From NCBI GenBank assembly GCA_964394795.1, contig CAYMYX010000023.1:1-27286 (forward strand): a DNA stretch of 27,286 nt, in the 5' to 3' direction. Source of the stretch: CAYFUF01 sp964394795 (GTDB lineage Bacteria > Bacillota > Clostridia > Tissierellales > Peptoniphilaceae). The notes beneath the pieces are model-generated. The model worked only from the letters and a program-made list of their open reading frames with translations. It was not told the origin of the DNA and did no database searches. The translations under genes were made by a program, and so were the position numbers. Shown here in pieces: positions 15,844 to 24,114 of this stretch; position 1 is the stretch's first letter, and each line of letters opens with the position of its first letter.

Positions 15844-17190
15844 TTATAGGCCAAAGATCAGTTTGGCAATGGAGAAGTAAATGACCAAACTTGCCGTATC
15901 CGTGATGGTTGAAATCAAGGGCGAAGCCATCAGAGCAGGGTCCAACCCCAGCTTTTTCGCGATAATCGGCAATACGCCGCCTATTATTTCAGACAGATTA
16001 ACTAAGGTAAAAATTGAAATCCCAACGGTTAAGCCAACCCAAAGACCGCTTTGGTCTAAGAGGGTAATCTTTAAGAAAGCAAATATCGCCAGCCCTAAAC
16101 CGACTAAGATTGCAACGCGGAACTCATGCCAAATCACTCTAGGCAGGTCTTCCATCTTGATGTCCCCCAAAGACAAACCACGGATGACCAGTGTTGATGA
16201 CTGAGATCCTACGTTTCCGCCTGTTCCCATCAACATGGGAATGAAGGTAACGAGGATGGCCATCCTCGTGAAAGTCCCCTCAAACTGGCTGAGGACCCAG
16301 CCGTTAAACATCCCCGAGATAAGTAAGAAGATTAGCCAAGGCATTCTGTTCTTGGCATGCTGAACCGGATCTGTGGCGAAGTAGGTCCTTTCCGAAGGCG
16401 CAATCGCTGCCATCTTTTCAAAGTCCTCTGTCGTCTCTTCATCTGCGATGTCCATCGCGTCGTCGTGGGTAATGATACCCACCAAGCGGTTCTCACTGTC
16501 GGTAACTGGGAGGGCTTGAAAGTCGTACTTACGAATGATTTGAACCGCCTCTTCCTGGTCCGAATCAGTATTCACTGAGATGATATTCGTCGTCATGATA
16601 TCTTCAAGGATTTGATCATCCTCGGAGGTCAAGAGCTCTCTAATGGAGATAACACCCTCTAACTTCTGAGTTTCCGAAACCACATAAAGGGTGGACACAA
16701 TCAAATCCAACTTATCCGCTCTGATTTTCGCAATCGCCTCATCGACCCGCATACTTTTCTTCAAGCGAACATAGAGGTCGGTCATTACACTACCGGCTGA
16801 AAACTCCTCATATTGGAGGAAGCGGTTCAGCTTGTTGCGAATCTCCGGCTTGGTCTTGGCCAGCAAACGCTGAACGAAGTTAGCGGGGAGTTCATCAAGA
16901 ACGTCCGCAGCAACGTCCGTATCGATGGATTCAATCAGGGTAGTGACCTCTCGGTCAGTGAAGGAATCAATCAGCTGCATTTGCTGTTCAAGGGTCATAT
17001 AGGAGAAGAGCTCAGCGGAAAAGTCTTTTGGTAGGTAGCGAAAAAGGAGAAGGCTCTCTTCATTGTCCAATTCTTCCATAATCTCGGCGACGTCGGCAAC
17101 ATGGAATACGCCCAACATCTCCCTTACTTCGACCACCTTGTGGTCCCGAAGTCTTGCTTTTAATGATTCTAAAAACCTAGTCATTCTCAT
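15844..17190 (-). CDS. mgtE: MgtE magnesium transporter
   Basis: Homodimeric Mg2+ channel/transporter in the cytoplasmic membrane; 448 aa matches the roughly 450-aa family. Order: an N-terminal superhelical domain (about 1-130), two CBS domains (about 135-195 and 200-262) that sense intracellular Mg2+ and close the pore, a plug helix, then a five-helix membrane domain (285-448). The pore signature GTGGNVGSQSS is at 322-332, and acidic residues such as Asp407 and Asp431 lie in the last helices. GGAGG precedes the ATG of MRMTRF. It is transcribed alone; the upstream gap of 152 bases is too short for a typical Mg2+ riboswitch, and I see none. Regulation is probably by the CBS domains at the protein level. 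Confidence 0.95.
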   Translation of the reverse strand: MRMTRFLESLKARLRDHKVVEVREMLGVFHVADVAEIMEELDNEESLLLFRYLPKDFSAELFSYMTLEQQMQLIDSFTDREVTTLIESIDTDVAADVLDELPANFVQRLLAKTKPEIRNKLNRFLQYEEFSAGSVMTDLYVRLKKSMRVDEAIAKIRADKLDLIVSTLYVVSETQKLEGVISIRELLTSEDDQILEDIMTTNIISVNTDSDQEEAVQIIRKYDFQALPVTDSENRLVGIITHDDAMDIADEETTEDFEKMAAIAPSERTYFATDPVQHAKNRMPWLIFLLISGMFNGWVLSQFEGTFTRMAILVTFIPMLMGTGGNVGSQSSTLVIRGLSLGDIKMEDLPRVIWHEFRVAILVGLGLAIFAFLKITLLDQSGLWVGLTVGISIFTLVNLSEIIGGVLPIIAKKLGLDPALMASPLISTITDTASLVIYFSIAKLIFGL

Positions 17191-17263
17191 CTTCTACCTC
17201 CTGCGCTTTTCCCAGACTTTAGTTTAGCATATAACCCATTCTTATGTAACCACGGGCAAAGGA

Positions 17264-17286
17264 AAAAGCACCCAGCGGGTGCTTTT
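17264..17286 (-). terminator. Rho-independent terminator of the M23 peptidase gene
   Basis: A 10-bp perfect stem (17264-17273 with 17277-17286) has a 3-base loop and a minus-strand T run beyond it. It lies between the M23 peptidase gene and mgtE. Confidence 0.85.
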
Positions 17287-17342
17287 CTTGGCCATATTCA
17301 TGAATACTTAAAAACTTGGATTTTCCGTTTTCCTAGTGTACC

Positions 17343-18938
17343 TTATGGCAAAACGCTTAGTGGATCAACCAGGTAGCCACCCGAGCTTAACACTTCAAAA
17401 TGAAGGTGAGTGCCCGTGCTGGTTCCCGTGGAACCCATGTAGCCGATGACATCGCCTTGACCGACATAAGCGCCTGCGTAGGTGTTGAAGCCGGACATAT
17501 GGGCATAGGTCGTCTGACTGCCATCTTCGTGGCGTATCACAACATGATTGCCTAAACCATAATCGTAGCCGGCGGTGATAACCGTTCCGTCGCTTACCGC
17601 ATAGATACTGCTTCCGTACCCGTCGGCAAGATCAATGCCGTCATGGAAGCGGTAGCTGCCATAAACTGGATGCCAACGGCCACCAAAGTAAGAGGTGATG
17701 TCCCTCGTCGATGTGGGCCATATATACCCAGTCAACCGACCGGGACCAACCAAACCTTGACTATCCACAGGATAGATGTAGTCGCCAACTTCGATTTCCG
17801 TGTCTCTCACCTGCTGGCTTGTAACAGGATCGAAGTAGTAGCGGCCGTCCTTCTCCGGAACATCGAAGAAGCCCTTAACAGCCTTTCCGTCAGCTGCAAA
17901 GTAGTAGGTTGCATTGTCCTGAACCAACCACTCGCTCTTCAACAGTTTCGCTGTCGCCGTATCGTAGTAGTAGACGTTATTTCCTTGGTCATAATAGAAA
18001 CCAGTGTAGGCTGTGCCGTCACCAGTGAAGAAGTAGGTATCTTGTCCAATATCCTTAACCGTATTCCTCAATGCATTGTGGCTTGTTTCATCAAAGTAGA
18101 AATACTTTTGTGAAATGGGATCCAAGTGTAACCCAGTCTCCGCTCTGCCTTGGTCATTGAAGTAATAAACCTCATCGGAAGAGAAGTACCAGTAATTCTT
18201 CGCTTGCTTGAAATCATCGAAGAGGTAGTAGACTTCCCCTTCCGTTATCGTCGTCTGTAAACCGGTCACCGCAGCGCCGGTTTGATCGAAATAATAGGTA
18301 TCTTGACCGATGGACTTCCAGGACTCTTCCAACTGACTGTGGTCGTCCAGTTTGAAGTAATGAAGGCTCTCATCTTCTGGATTTTTCCATAGACCGCTGA
18401 TTGCCTCGCCATCTTCATCGAAGTAGTAAGTTTTACCTTGATCCGTAACAAGGCCGTTTTTCTTCCCTTCCTTTGTTACTGAGTCAAAGTAGTACAAAGC
18501 TTCTTTCTCTTCGTCCTTATAAAGGCCACTCACCGCTTTCCCGTCTTGATCGAAATAGTAGGATTTATTTTCTTCCTCCACCCAAGCCTCTTTAACAGCT
18601 TGGTGGCTTTCCTCGTCGAAATAGTAGAGGTCTTCACTCTCTTCATCTTCAAAGAGGCCACTTATCGCGTTACCCTCTTCATCGAAATAATAGCTTTCCC
18701 CTTGGAAAACCTTGAAACTGTCCCGAAGTACGGTGTTCGTCTCCGGATCAAAGAAGTGTAAGCCTTTTTCCGTTTCCACCAAGCCGAAGGTTGGTAGCGC
18801 GACGGTAACTTTTAGGTCAGCTGCAGGTTGGACTTCTTGAGCTTTGGCAACAGGAGCACCAACTACCGATCCAATTAAAAACGCCCCGCCGAACAGCGCG
18901 AGCTTCATTCCTGCCATAACTTTTTTATTCTTGAACAA
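17343..18938 (-). CDS. Secreted M23 (LytM-like) peptidase with seven wall-binding-type repeats
   Basis: Peptidoglycan endopeptidase, or wall-binding relative, of 531 aa from the TTG at 18938. The signal peptide (helix ALFGGAFLIGSVVGAPV) is cut after AKA. Next come seven aromatic, acidic repeats of about 44 residues, each marked by a YYFD..G.A..GL-like motif, related to choline- or glucan-binding repeats. The C-terminal M23 domain has the zinc ligands His432 and Asp436 (HDGID), His513 of HLH, and the catalytic His480 (YAHMSG) and His511, so it should be active. The TTG is chosen because GGAGG (18945-18949) lies 6 bases before it and the signal peptide then starts with FKNKK; the ATG at 18989 has no RBS. 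Promoter at 19035-19063, terminator at 17264-17286: a one-gene unit. Confidence 0.9.
   Translation of the reverse strand: MFKNKKVMAGMKLALFGGAFLIGSVVGAPVAKAQEVQPAADLKVTVALPTFGLVETEKGLHFFDPETNTVLRDSFKVFQGESYYFDEEGNAISGLFEDEESEDLYYFDEESHQAVKEAWVEEENKSYYFDQDGKAVSGLYKDEEKEALYYFDSVTKEGKKNGLVTDQGKTYYFDEDGEAISGLWKNPEDESLHYFKLDDHSQLEESWKSIGQDTYYFDQTGAAVTGLQTTITEGEVYYLFDDFKQAKNYWYFSSDEVYYFNDQGRAETGLHLDPISQKYFYFDETSHNALRNTVKDIGQDTYFFTGDGTAYTGFYYDQGNNVYYYDTATAKLLKSEWLVQDNATYYFAADGKAVKGFFDVPEKDGRYYFDPVTSQQVRDTEIEVGDYIYPVDSQGLVGPGRLTGYIWPTSTRDITSYFGGRWHPVYGSYRFHDGIDLADGYGSSIYAVSDGTVITAGYDYGLGNHVVIRHEDGSQTTYAHMSGFNTYAGAYVGQGDVIGYMGSTGTSTGTHLHFEVLSSGGYLVDPLSVLP
17793..18692 (-). repeat. Seven tandem 44-aa coding repeats in the M23 peptidase
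   Basis: YYFD-type motifs recur at residues 83, 127, 171, 215, 258, 302 and 345 (TTG-start numbering), spacing 43-44. The first four are the best conserved; later ones drift (YFFTGDG, YYFAADG). Tryptophans usual in choline-binding repeats are mostly missing. Confidence 0.75.
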
Positions 18939-18944
18939 ATTTAT

Positions 18945-18949
18945 CCTCC
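18945..18949 (-). promoter_or_regulatory. RBS fixing the TTG start of the M23 gene
   Basis: GGAGG on the minus strand, 6 bases before TTG 18938. Confidence 0.65.
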
Positions 18950-19034
18950 AAAACGGCGTTAACTCAAGCTTTTGAATGTGTACAATCACTTGAAACCGTC
19001 ACTAAAAATCTATTTTGTAAACAATCTGTAAAGT

Positions 19035-19063
19035 ATTCTACCACCACTCCCTAGGTTAAGCAA
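19035..19063 (-). promoter_or_regulatory. Promoter of the M23 peptidase gene
   Basis: TTGCTT (complement of 19058-19063), a 17-bp spacer, and TAGAAT (complement of 19035-19040) with a TGG extension directly before it. The leader is roughly 90 bases. Confidence 0.55.
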
Positions 19064-19111
19064 GTCAAATCGGCATAAAATCAAGGAAAAATGTGGTTTT
19101 CCCTCTTCTGT

Positions 19112-19140
19112 TTGAGCTTACACCCTGTAGTGGATATAAT
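19112..19140 (+). promoter_or_regulatory. Promoter of the decarboxylase/SCIFF unit
   Basis: TTGAGC (19112-19117), a 17-bp spacer, and a perfect TATAAT (19135-19140). The start of transcription would lie about 24 bases before the decarboxylase start codon. Confidence 0.7.
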
Positions 19141-19160
19141 AGGAAGCGAGTTTACCTATA

Positions 19161-19165
19161 GGAGG
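19161..19165 (+). promoter_or_regulatory. RBS fixing the decarboxylase start
   Basis: GGAGG ends 5 bases before the ATG at 19171. The alternative GTG at 19165 overlaps this site, so it is not the start. Confidence 0.7.
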
Positions 19166-19170
19166 TGCTT

Positions 19171-20709
19171 ATGAAACCCCGTGATAATAATTATATTCTA
19201 CCAGAAAACCGTCCCACGGAAGTGTGGAAAAGTGACAAAACCTTCCAATCGGTTTATGACGGTCTTCTTTCCTATTCATCCAGCGATATCTATCCCTTCC
19301 ACATGCCGGGCCATAAACGTAACACCCAAAAATTTGGCGACCGCTTGAATATCTCTTTAGACATGACCGAAAGCGAAGGCATGGAAAACCTCCACCAACC
19401 TATCGGTCCAATAAAGAAGCACCAGGAAGAAGTCGCCGAATCCTTTGGCGCTGCAGCTTCCTTTTATATGATCAATGGGTCTTCGGGGGGAATTTTAGCC
19501 GGCATTCGGACGGCAACCAAAAGGCGGGACACCATCATTATCGGTCGCAATGCCCACAAATCATCCTATCATGCCATCGAGATCTGCGATTTGAACCCCG
19601 TTTTCATCTCTCCTGACGTGGACGAAAACTTTGGTATCTTCGGATCGGTCAATCCAAGAACCATCCGCCAGGCTCTCGAAGACAATCCCAAGGCAAGCCT
19701 AGTGGCAATCACGTCGCCCACCTTTGAAGGCGTCGTTTCCGATGTTGAAGAAATCGCAGAAATCTGCCATGAATTTGGTGCTCTCCTCTTGGTCGACCAG
19801 GCCCATGGTGCCCACTTCCGCTATGCCCCTCAACTCTTTAAACATGCCCTTGCTTGTGGAGCCGACATCGTCATTGAGAGCCTCCACAAGACACTGCCTT
19901 CCCTTACCTCGACTGCTATCGTTCACCTATCCGACCGAGTTGATGCAGACAAGATGCGCCACAATCTGGCGGTGTTTGAGACCACGTCACCTTCCCACCT
20001 TCTGATGGCTTCCATCGATGAATGTATTCTTTATCTCCAGGCGAATGGCCTACAAGAGCACATTATCCTTTACGACCGCTTGAAGGACTTTTCAAAGCGG
20101 ATGAAGGGCTTGGAAAAATTACAGGTCCTGTGCATGGGAGACGACAGAATAGAAAACCACCCCAGCTTCTACCAGTTTGACCCGTCTAAGATTGTCATCT
20201 CGACGATGAACACGACGATAACAGGTATGGACCTGAAAAATATTCTTCGAGAGGACTACCGGCTTGAGGTGGAGATGGCCTATGGAAATTATGCTATGGG
20301 GATGGCCACCATCGGGGACGAACAGATTGGCTTTGATAGGCTAGCTGAGGCCTTGATTGATCTTGACCAGAAGCTGGACCGAGTGGAAAGCAAGGATCCG
20401 GCTATCTTCCCTGCTATTCCGAGACGGAAGATATCCGTCTTGGATGCGTTAGAAGGCGACCATGAGTTCATGGCCGTCGAGGACGCCAAGGGTTTGATTT
20501 GCAGCGAGTATGCTTGGGCTTATCCACCGGGCATTCCCCTTCTGACCCCGGGAGAAGTCATCGATGAGGATGTCCTCCGCCGTTTCCGCCAGCTGGAGGA
20601 TGAAGGAATTCGAGTCAACAGCTCATCCAAACAGATGCCGGAGAAGATTCGTGTGGTCAAGGATATGGCCCACGAGGGTTTAATTGACGAGACGACCATT
20701 GCGATATAA
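19171..20709 (+). CDS. Orn/Lys/Arg decarboxylase family PLP enzyme
   Basis: Fold-type I PLP enzyme of 512 aa that would remove the carboxyl group of a basic amino acid to give a polyamine or cadaverine. Motifs: FHMPGHKR (43-50), NGSSGG (102-107), HKSSYHA (129-135), TSPTFEG (171-177), the cofactor Asp199 in VDQAHGAH, the Schiff-base Lys230 in ESLHKTLPS, and YPPGIPLLTPGE near 431-442. The length is that of the short Gram-positive (SpeA/YaaO-like) group without the N-terminal receiver-like wing domain of the inducible E. coli enzymes. Whether it uses lysine, ornithine or arginine cannot be decided. It has its own promoter at 19112-19140. The SCIFF peptide gene begins 40 bases after the stop with no terminator between, so they probably share a transcript. 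Confidence 0.9.
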   Translation: MKPRDNNYILPENRPTEVWKSDKTFQSVYDGLLSYSSSDIYPFHMPGHKRNTQKFGDRLNISLDMTESEGMENLHQPIGPIKKHQEEVAESFGAAASFYMINGSSGGILAGIRTATKRRDTIIIGRNAHKSSYHAIEICDLNPVFISPDVDENFGIFGSVNPRTIRQALEDNPKASLVAITSPTFEGVVSDVEEIAEICHEFGALLLVDQAHGAHFRYAPQLFKHALACGADIVIESLHKTLPSLTSTAIVHLSDRVDADKMRHNLAVFETTSPSHLLMASIDECILYLQANGLQEHIILYDRLKDFSKRMKGLEKLQVLCMGDDRIENHPSFYQFDPSKIVISTMNTTITGMDLKNILREDYRLEVEMAYGNYAMGMATIGDEQIGFDRLAEALIDLDQKLDRVESKDPAIFPAIPRRKISVLDALEGDHEFMAVEDAKGLICSEYAWAYPPGIPLLTPGEVIDEDVLRRFRQLEDEGIRVNSSSKQMPEKIRVVKDMAHEGLIDETTIAI

Positions 20710-20749
20710 AATATTCATATCTTAAAGGAATACAAAGAAGGAGGTTGAT

Positions 20750-20899
20750 ATGAAACATATCATCAGCTTAAACACGCGTAACCTTAAGGATTCCGTAAAG
20801 AACGGTGGCTGTGGCGAATGTCAAACATCCTGCCAATCTGCATGCAAGACATCTTGCGGCGTTGCTAACCAATCTTGCGAACAAAAAAAAGCAAACTAA
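20750..20899 (+). CDS. scfA: SCIFF six-cysteine ribosomal peptide precursor (too short for usual ORF cut-offs)
   Basis: A 49-aa RiPP precursor. MKHIISLNTRNLKDSVKNGG is the leader-like half, followed by the hallmark core with six cysteines at 21, 24, 28, 32, 36 and 43 (GGCGECQTSC, SACKTSCG, NQSC). This is the six-cysteines-in-forty-five-residues peptide of Clostridia, which a partner radical-SAM enzyme crosslinks by a thioether. Strong AAGGAGG lies 6 bases before the ATG. It is preceded by the decarboxylase gene and followed by a terminator-like hairpin and scfB. The residue at 37 is Gly, where characterised homologues, as I recall them, have the Thr that accepts the thioether; see findings. 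Its biological role is unknown in any organism. Confidence 0.96.
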   Translation: MKHIISLNTRNLKDSVKNGGCGECQTSCQSACKTSCGVANQSCEQKKAN

Positions 20900-20905
20900 T
20901 TGACT

Positions 20906-20933
20906 CCGCTCTCTACGAGAGCGGTTGCTTTTT
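20906..20933 (+). terminator. Terminator or attenuator hairpin between scfA and scfB
   Basis: An 8-bp GC-rich perfect stem (20906-20913 with 20917-20924) has a 3-base loop and is followed by TTGCTTTTT. AAAAAGCAA (20886-20894) inside the scfA end can extend the pairing. It probably lets scfA mRNA exceed scfB mRNA. Confidence 0.75.
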
Positions 20934-20993
20934 GCCCTTAGAATTTCACAAAATCATTTATTAAAGCACGCCTACTACATAAGGCTTAGTAAT

Positions 20994-20997
20994 GGAG
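20994..20997 (+). promoter_or_regulatory. RBS fixing the scfB start
   Basis: GGAG 5 bases before ATG 21003. The open frame runs back to a TTG at 20925, but that codon lies inside the terminator hairpin region and has no RBS. Confidence 0.6.
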
Positions 20998-21002
20998 CAA
21001 CC

Positions 21003-22469
21003 ATGATACACCCTTACCGTTTCAATGACCGCAATATCGTTGTAGATACCTACTCCGGCGGCGTTCATATCTTTGATGACCTTGCCTTCGATGCGGTCAA
21101 GCAGATGCAAAATCCTCGCTTTGATTTATCTAATCCGGGCCACTGGGATGAACTAGAAGACAACCTCCTGAAGAAGTCTCCCGATGCAACAAAGGAAGAA
21201 GTTCAGGACGTCCTTAAGAGCATCAGCGAACTGATTGAAGAGGGAACCCTCTTCTCCACCGACACCTACGAAAACCTCTCCCTCAACTTACGGGACCGGA
21301 AAACCAACGTCAAAGCCCTCTGCCTCAACGTTGCCCACACCTGTAACCTGGACTGCGATTACTGTTTCGCCAGCCAAGGCAAGTACCAAGGCGAGAGAGC
21401 CCTCATGAGCGAGGAAGTGGCTAAGTCCTCCGTCGACTTTTTGATTGAAAACTCAGGAAGCCATCATAACCTGGACATCGACTTCTTCGGTGGCGAGCCC
21501 ATGCTTAACATGGACGTGGTCAAGGCAACCGTAGACTACGCCAAAGAGCAAGGCGAAAAGCACGACAAAAACTTCCGCTTTACCTTCACCACGAACGGTA
21601 TGCTCTTGGATGATGAAAGCATCGACTACCTCAACGAGACCATGGATAACGTCGTCCTTTCCTTAGATGGCAGGAAAGAAATTCATGACGCCCTCCGACA
21701 CACGATCAACGGCAAGGGAAGCTACGACACAATAGTCCCCCGCTTCCAGGACTTTGTCGATAAACGTGGTGACAAAGAATACTACATCCGTGGCACCTAT
21801 ACCAAAAACAACAAGGACTTCACCGAGGATATCTTCCATATGGCTGACTTGGGCTTCGACCGCTTATCCATGGAGCCGGTCATTGGCAATGCCGAAGAAG
21901 AATACATGCTAGGACCCGACGATGTCCAAGACTTAGAAGACCAATACGAAATCTTGGCCAAGGAAATGATTCGCCGCAACGGCAAAGTCAGAGACATCGA
22001 AAAACTTGGCGGAACATCGAAAGACCTGTCGCCACAGGACAAATCCTTCGTCTTCTACCATTACATGTTAGATTTAGACGGTGGGCCATGCATCCATAAA
22101 CGCATCTCCGGTTGCGGCGCTGGTTGCGAATATATGGCCATCACACCTTGGGGAGACCTCTACCCCTGCCACCAATATGTCGGCGAAGAGGATTACAAGG
22201 TAGGCAATGTTTACGATGGCATCGTCGAAGAAAACCTGATCAAAGACTTTAAAGAGTGCAACGTCTACTCCCATCCTGAATGTAAGGACTGCTGGGCTAA
22301 ACTCTACTGTTCAGGCGGATGTTCCGCTAACGCCCTTCATGCCTCCGGCAGCATCCACGGTATTGTTCCCTTCAGCTGCGACCTCTTCCGCAAGAGAATC
22401 GAATGCGCCTTATCTGTTCAGGTTGAGGACGCCCTAGCCTCCTTGGAAGATGAGACCGAAGAAGCATGA
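21003..22469 (+). CDS. scfB: SCIFF thioether maturase, radical SAM/SPASM enzyme
   Basis: A 488-aa radical-SAM peptide maturase that binds the SCIFF leader and forms its Cys-to-alpha-carbon thioether. Residues 1-95 are the peptide-binding region with a PqqD-like recognition element. The radical-SAM core carries the cluster-binding CxxxCxxC at Cys114, Cys118, Cys121, and GGEP (163-166) for SAM. A long C-terminal SPASM region has Cys363, 371, 375, 389, 419, 427, 430, 436, 440 and 459, enough for two extra 4Fe-4S clusters, in the pattern GCGAGCEY ... CKDCWAKLYCSGGCSANA. The start is set by GGAG before ATG 21003. It lies directly after scfA and a hairpin, and overlaps the next gene by 4 bases. Confidence 0.96.
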   Translation: MIHPYRFNDRNIVVDTYSGGVHIFDDLAFDAVKQMQNPRFDLSNPGHWDELEDNLLKKSPDATKEEVQDVLKSISELIEEGTLFSTDTYENLSLNLRDRKTNVKALCLNVAHTCNLDCDYCFASQGKYQGERALMSEEVAKSSVDFLIENSGSHHNLDIDFFGGEPMLNMDVVKATVDYAKEQGEKHDKNFRFTFTTNGMLLDDESIDYLNETMDNVVLSLDGRKEIHDALRHTINGKGSYDTIVPRFQDFVDKRGDKEYYIRGTYTKNNKDFTEDIFHMADLGFDRLSMEPVIGNAEEEYMLGPDDVQDLEDQYEILAKEMIRRNGKVRDIEKLGGTSKDLSPQDKSFVFYHYMLDLDGGPCIHKRISGCGAGCEYMAITPWGDLYPCHQYVGEEDYKVGNVYDGIVEENLIKDFKECNVYSHPECKDCWAKLYCSGGCSANALHASGSIHGIVPFSCDLFRKRIECALSVQVEDALASLEDETEEA

Positions 22470-24085
22470 AAACCTATTTGGTTCGAAACGTAAAGTTGGG
22501 TCTTGACCATGGCCCAAATGAGATTAAAACCAGCCTAGCCAAAAAGCTCCGCCTGCCCCAAGACGCCTTTACCAGCCGCTTATATCGGGAATCCATCGAT
22601 GCGCGGAAGGGTTCTATCCAGAAGAACTATCAAGTTTTAGTCGATACCGATTTACGACCAAGCGTAAGTAAGAAAGAGCAAAATGATGTGGTGGAATGGG
22701 AGGAGGCAACTTTTCATCCTAGACCCGGAACTGACCCCTTGGAGAAGCCACCCATCATTGTAGGATCCGGTCCATGTGGTCTCTTCGCTGCCATCCTTTT
22801 GGCCGATTATGGCTACCGCCCTATCGTCCTGGAAAGAGGCCAAAAAGTCACCACCAGACAGGCTGATGTAGACCGCTTCTGGGCAACCGGCAAGCTAGAT
22901 CCTCAGTCCAACGTGCAGTTTGGTGAAGGAGGTGCCGGTACTTTTTCCGACGGGAAGCTAACCTCTCGGTCAAAAGATCCTCGGCTCCACCATATCCTTT
23001 CCACCTTTGTTCGCTTCGGTGCTCCAGAAGAGATCCTCTGGCTGCAATATCCCCACATCGGAACCGATATTCTCCGGGAAGTAGTCAGCAATATGCAGGA
23101 CCATATCATAAAAAAGGGCGGCCAATTTCTCTTCGGCCACCAAGTAAAAACCATCGAATGGGAAGACTTGGCAGTCGGATCAAGGCAAATTACCAAGGTG
23201 ATCACGGACAAGACGACTTTCAACACTAGTCAGGTCATCCTATCTATCGGCCACTCCGCGCGGGATACTTTTCAGGACCTTCGCAACCTAGGCATCGCCA
23301 TGGAAAACAAACCCTTTGCCATGGGCTTCCGTATTGAACATCCCCAACAGATGGTGGAGAACGCTCAGTATGGCCCCTATGCGTATGATCAACGACTTCC
23401 CAGAGCTTCCTACCGCTTAACCCACCAGTCCAAAGAGATGGGGGCCGACGGTAAAAATCGAGGAGTCTACACCTTCTGCATGTGCCCCGGCGGCTACGTC
23501 GTCAATGCATCCTCCGAAGAGGACAGACTCTGTGTCAATGGGATGAGCTACCACGATAGAGGCGGGACTAATGCTAATTCAGCCGTACTAACCACCCTGC
23601 CGGTTGAAGGATTAGCTGAAGACTTGTTTTCAGGAATGAATTACCAAACAGAAATCGAACGGGAAGCATTTCGTCTAGGCGGTGGCAACTATAATGCCCC
23701 GGTTCAGCGAGTCAAGGATTTTCTCGAAGGAAGACCTTCGACCAAATTAGGAGCAATTGAGCCAACCATTAAGCCAGGCTACCGCTTGACTGACTTGAGT
23801 AAACTCTATCCAAGTTCCGTGACGACCGCCCTACGCGAAAGCCTGCTTACCTGGGGGCGAAAAATCTCGGGATTCTCTCAGGATGATGCCATCTTAACCG
23901 GTGTGGAAGCAAGGTCTTCTTCCCCGATCCGCATTCTGCGTGACGACAACTTCGAATCATTGACCATGAAAGGCTTGTACCCTGCCGGTGAAGGCGCAGG
24001 CTACGCAGGAGGCATCGTCTCCTCCGCCCTAGACGGATTAAAAATTGCAAATGAGCTCATAGAAAAACATCAGCCTCTCCAGTGA
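22466..24085 (+). CDS. COG2509-type FAD-dependent dehydrogenase, coupled to scfB
   Basis: Uncharacterised flavoprotein of 539 aa, probably cytosolic as no signal or membrane segment is seen. Residues 1-75 form the small N-terminal domain seen in COG2509 proteins. A Rossmann FAD site follows (VGSGPCG 99-105, Glu123 at the end of the second strand), then GEGGAGTFSDGKL near 153-165, the family's FCMCPGG motif near 344-350, and GLYPAGEGAGYAGGI near the C-terminus, which closes over FAD. The substrate is not known. Its ATG overlaps the scfB stop (ATGA), so translation is coupled; that suggests a role with the SCIFF maturase, for instance as a redox partner, but COG2509 genes are widespread without scfB, so this remains inference. 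The terminator at 24063-24101 overlaps its stop codon. Confidence 0.9.
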   Translation: MKTYLVRNVKLGLDHGPNEIKTSLAKKLRLPQDAFTSRLYRESIDARKGSIQKNYQVLVDTDLRPSVSKKEQNDVVEWEEATFHPRPGTDPLEKPPIIVGSGPCGLFAAILLADYGYRPIVLERGQKVTTRQADVDRFWATGKLDPQSNVQFGEGGAGTFSDGKLTSRSKDPRLHHILSTFVRFGAPEEILWLQYPHIGTDILREVVSNMQDHIIKKGGQFLFGHQVKTIEWEDLAVGSRQITKVITDKTTFNTSQVILSIGHSARDTFQDLRNLGIAMENKPFAMGFRIEHPQQMVENAQYGPYAYDQRLPRASYRLTHQSKEMGADGKNRGVYTFCMCPGGYVVNASSEEDRLCVNGMSYHDRGGTNANSAVLTTLPVEGLAEDLFSGMNYQTEIEREAFRLGGGNYNAPVQRVKDFLEGRPSTKLGAIEPTIKPGYRLTDLSKLYPSSVTTALRESLLTWGRKISGFSQDDAILTGVEARSSSPIRILRDDNFESLTMKGLYPAGEGAGYAGGIVSSALDGLKIANELIEKHQPLQ

Positions 24086-24101
24086 GAAGCTGATGTTTTT
24101 T
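24063..24101. terminator. Bidirectional terminator overlapping the flavoprotein stop codon
   Basis: A 12-bp perfect stem (24063-24074 with 24089-24100) has T runs on both exits. It serves the plus-strand SCIFF unit and the minus-strand cdd operon. Confidence 0.85.
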
Positions 24102-24114
24102 GTTGTGTATCAGA

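Noticed and set aside
17191..17342. Possible Mg2+ riboswitch upstream of mgtE
   Set aside because: The gap is 152 bases and is partly filled by the M23 terminator; I see no M-box-like conserved blocks.
20289..20489. Minus-strand open frame inside the decarboxylase gene
   Set aside because: Antisense shadow with no RBS, overlapping a conserved enzyme.
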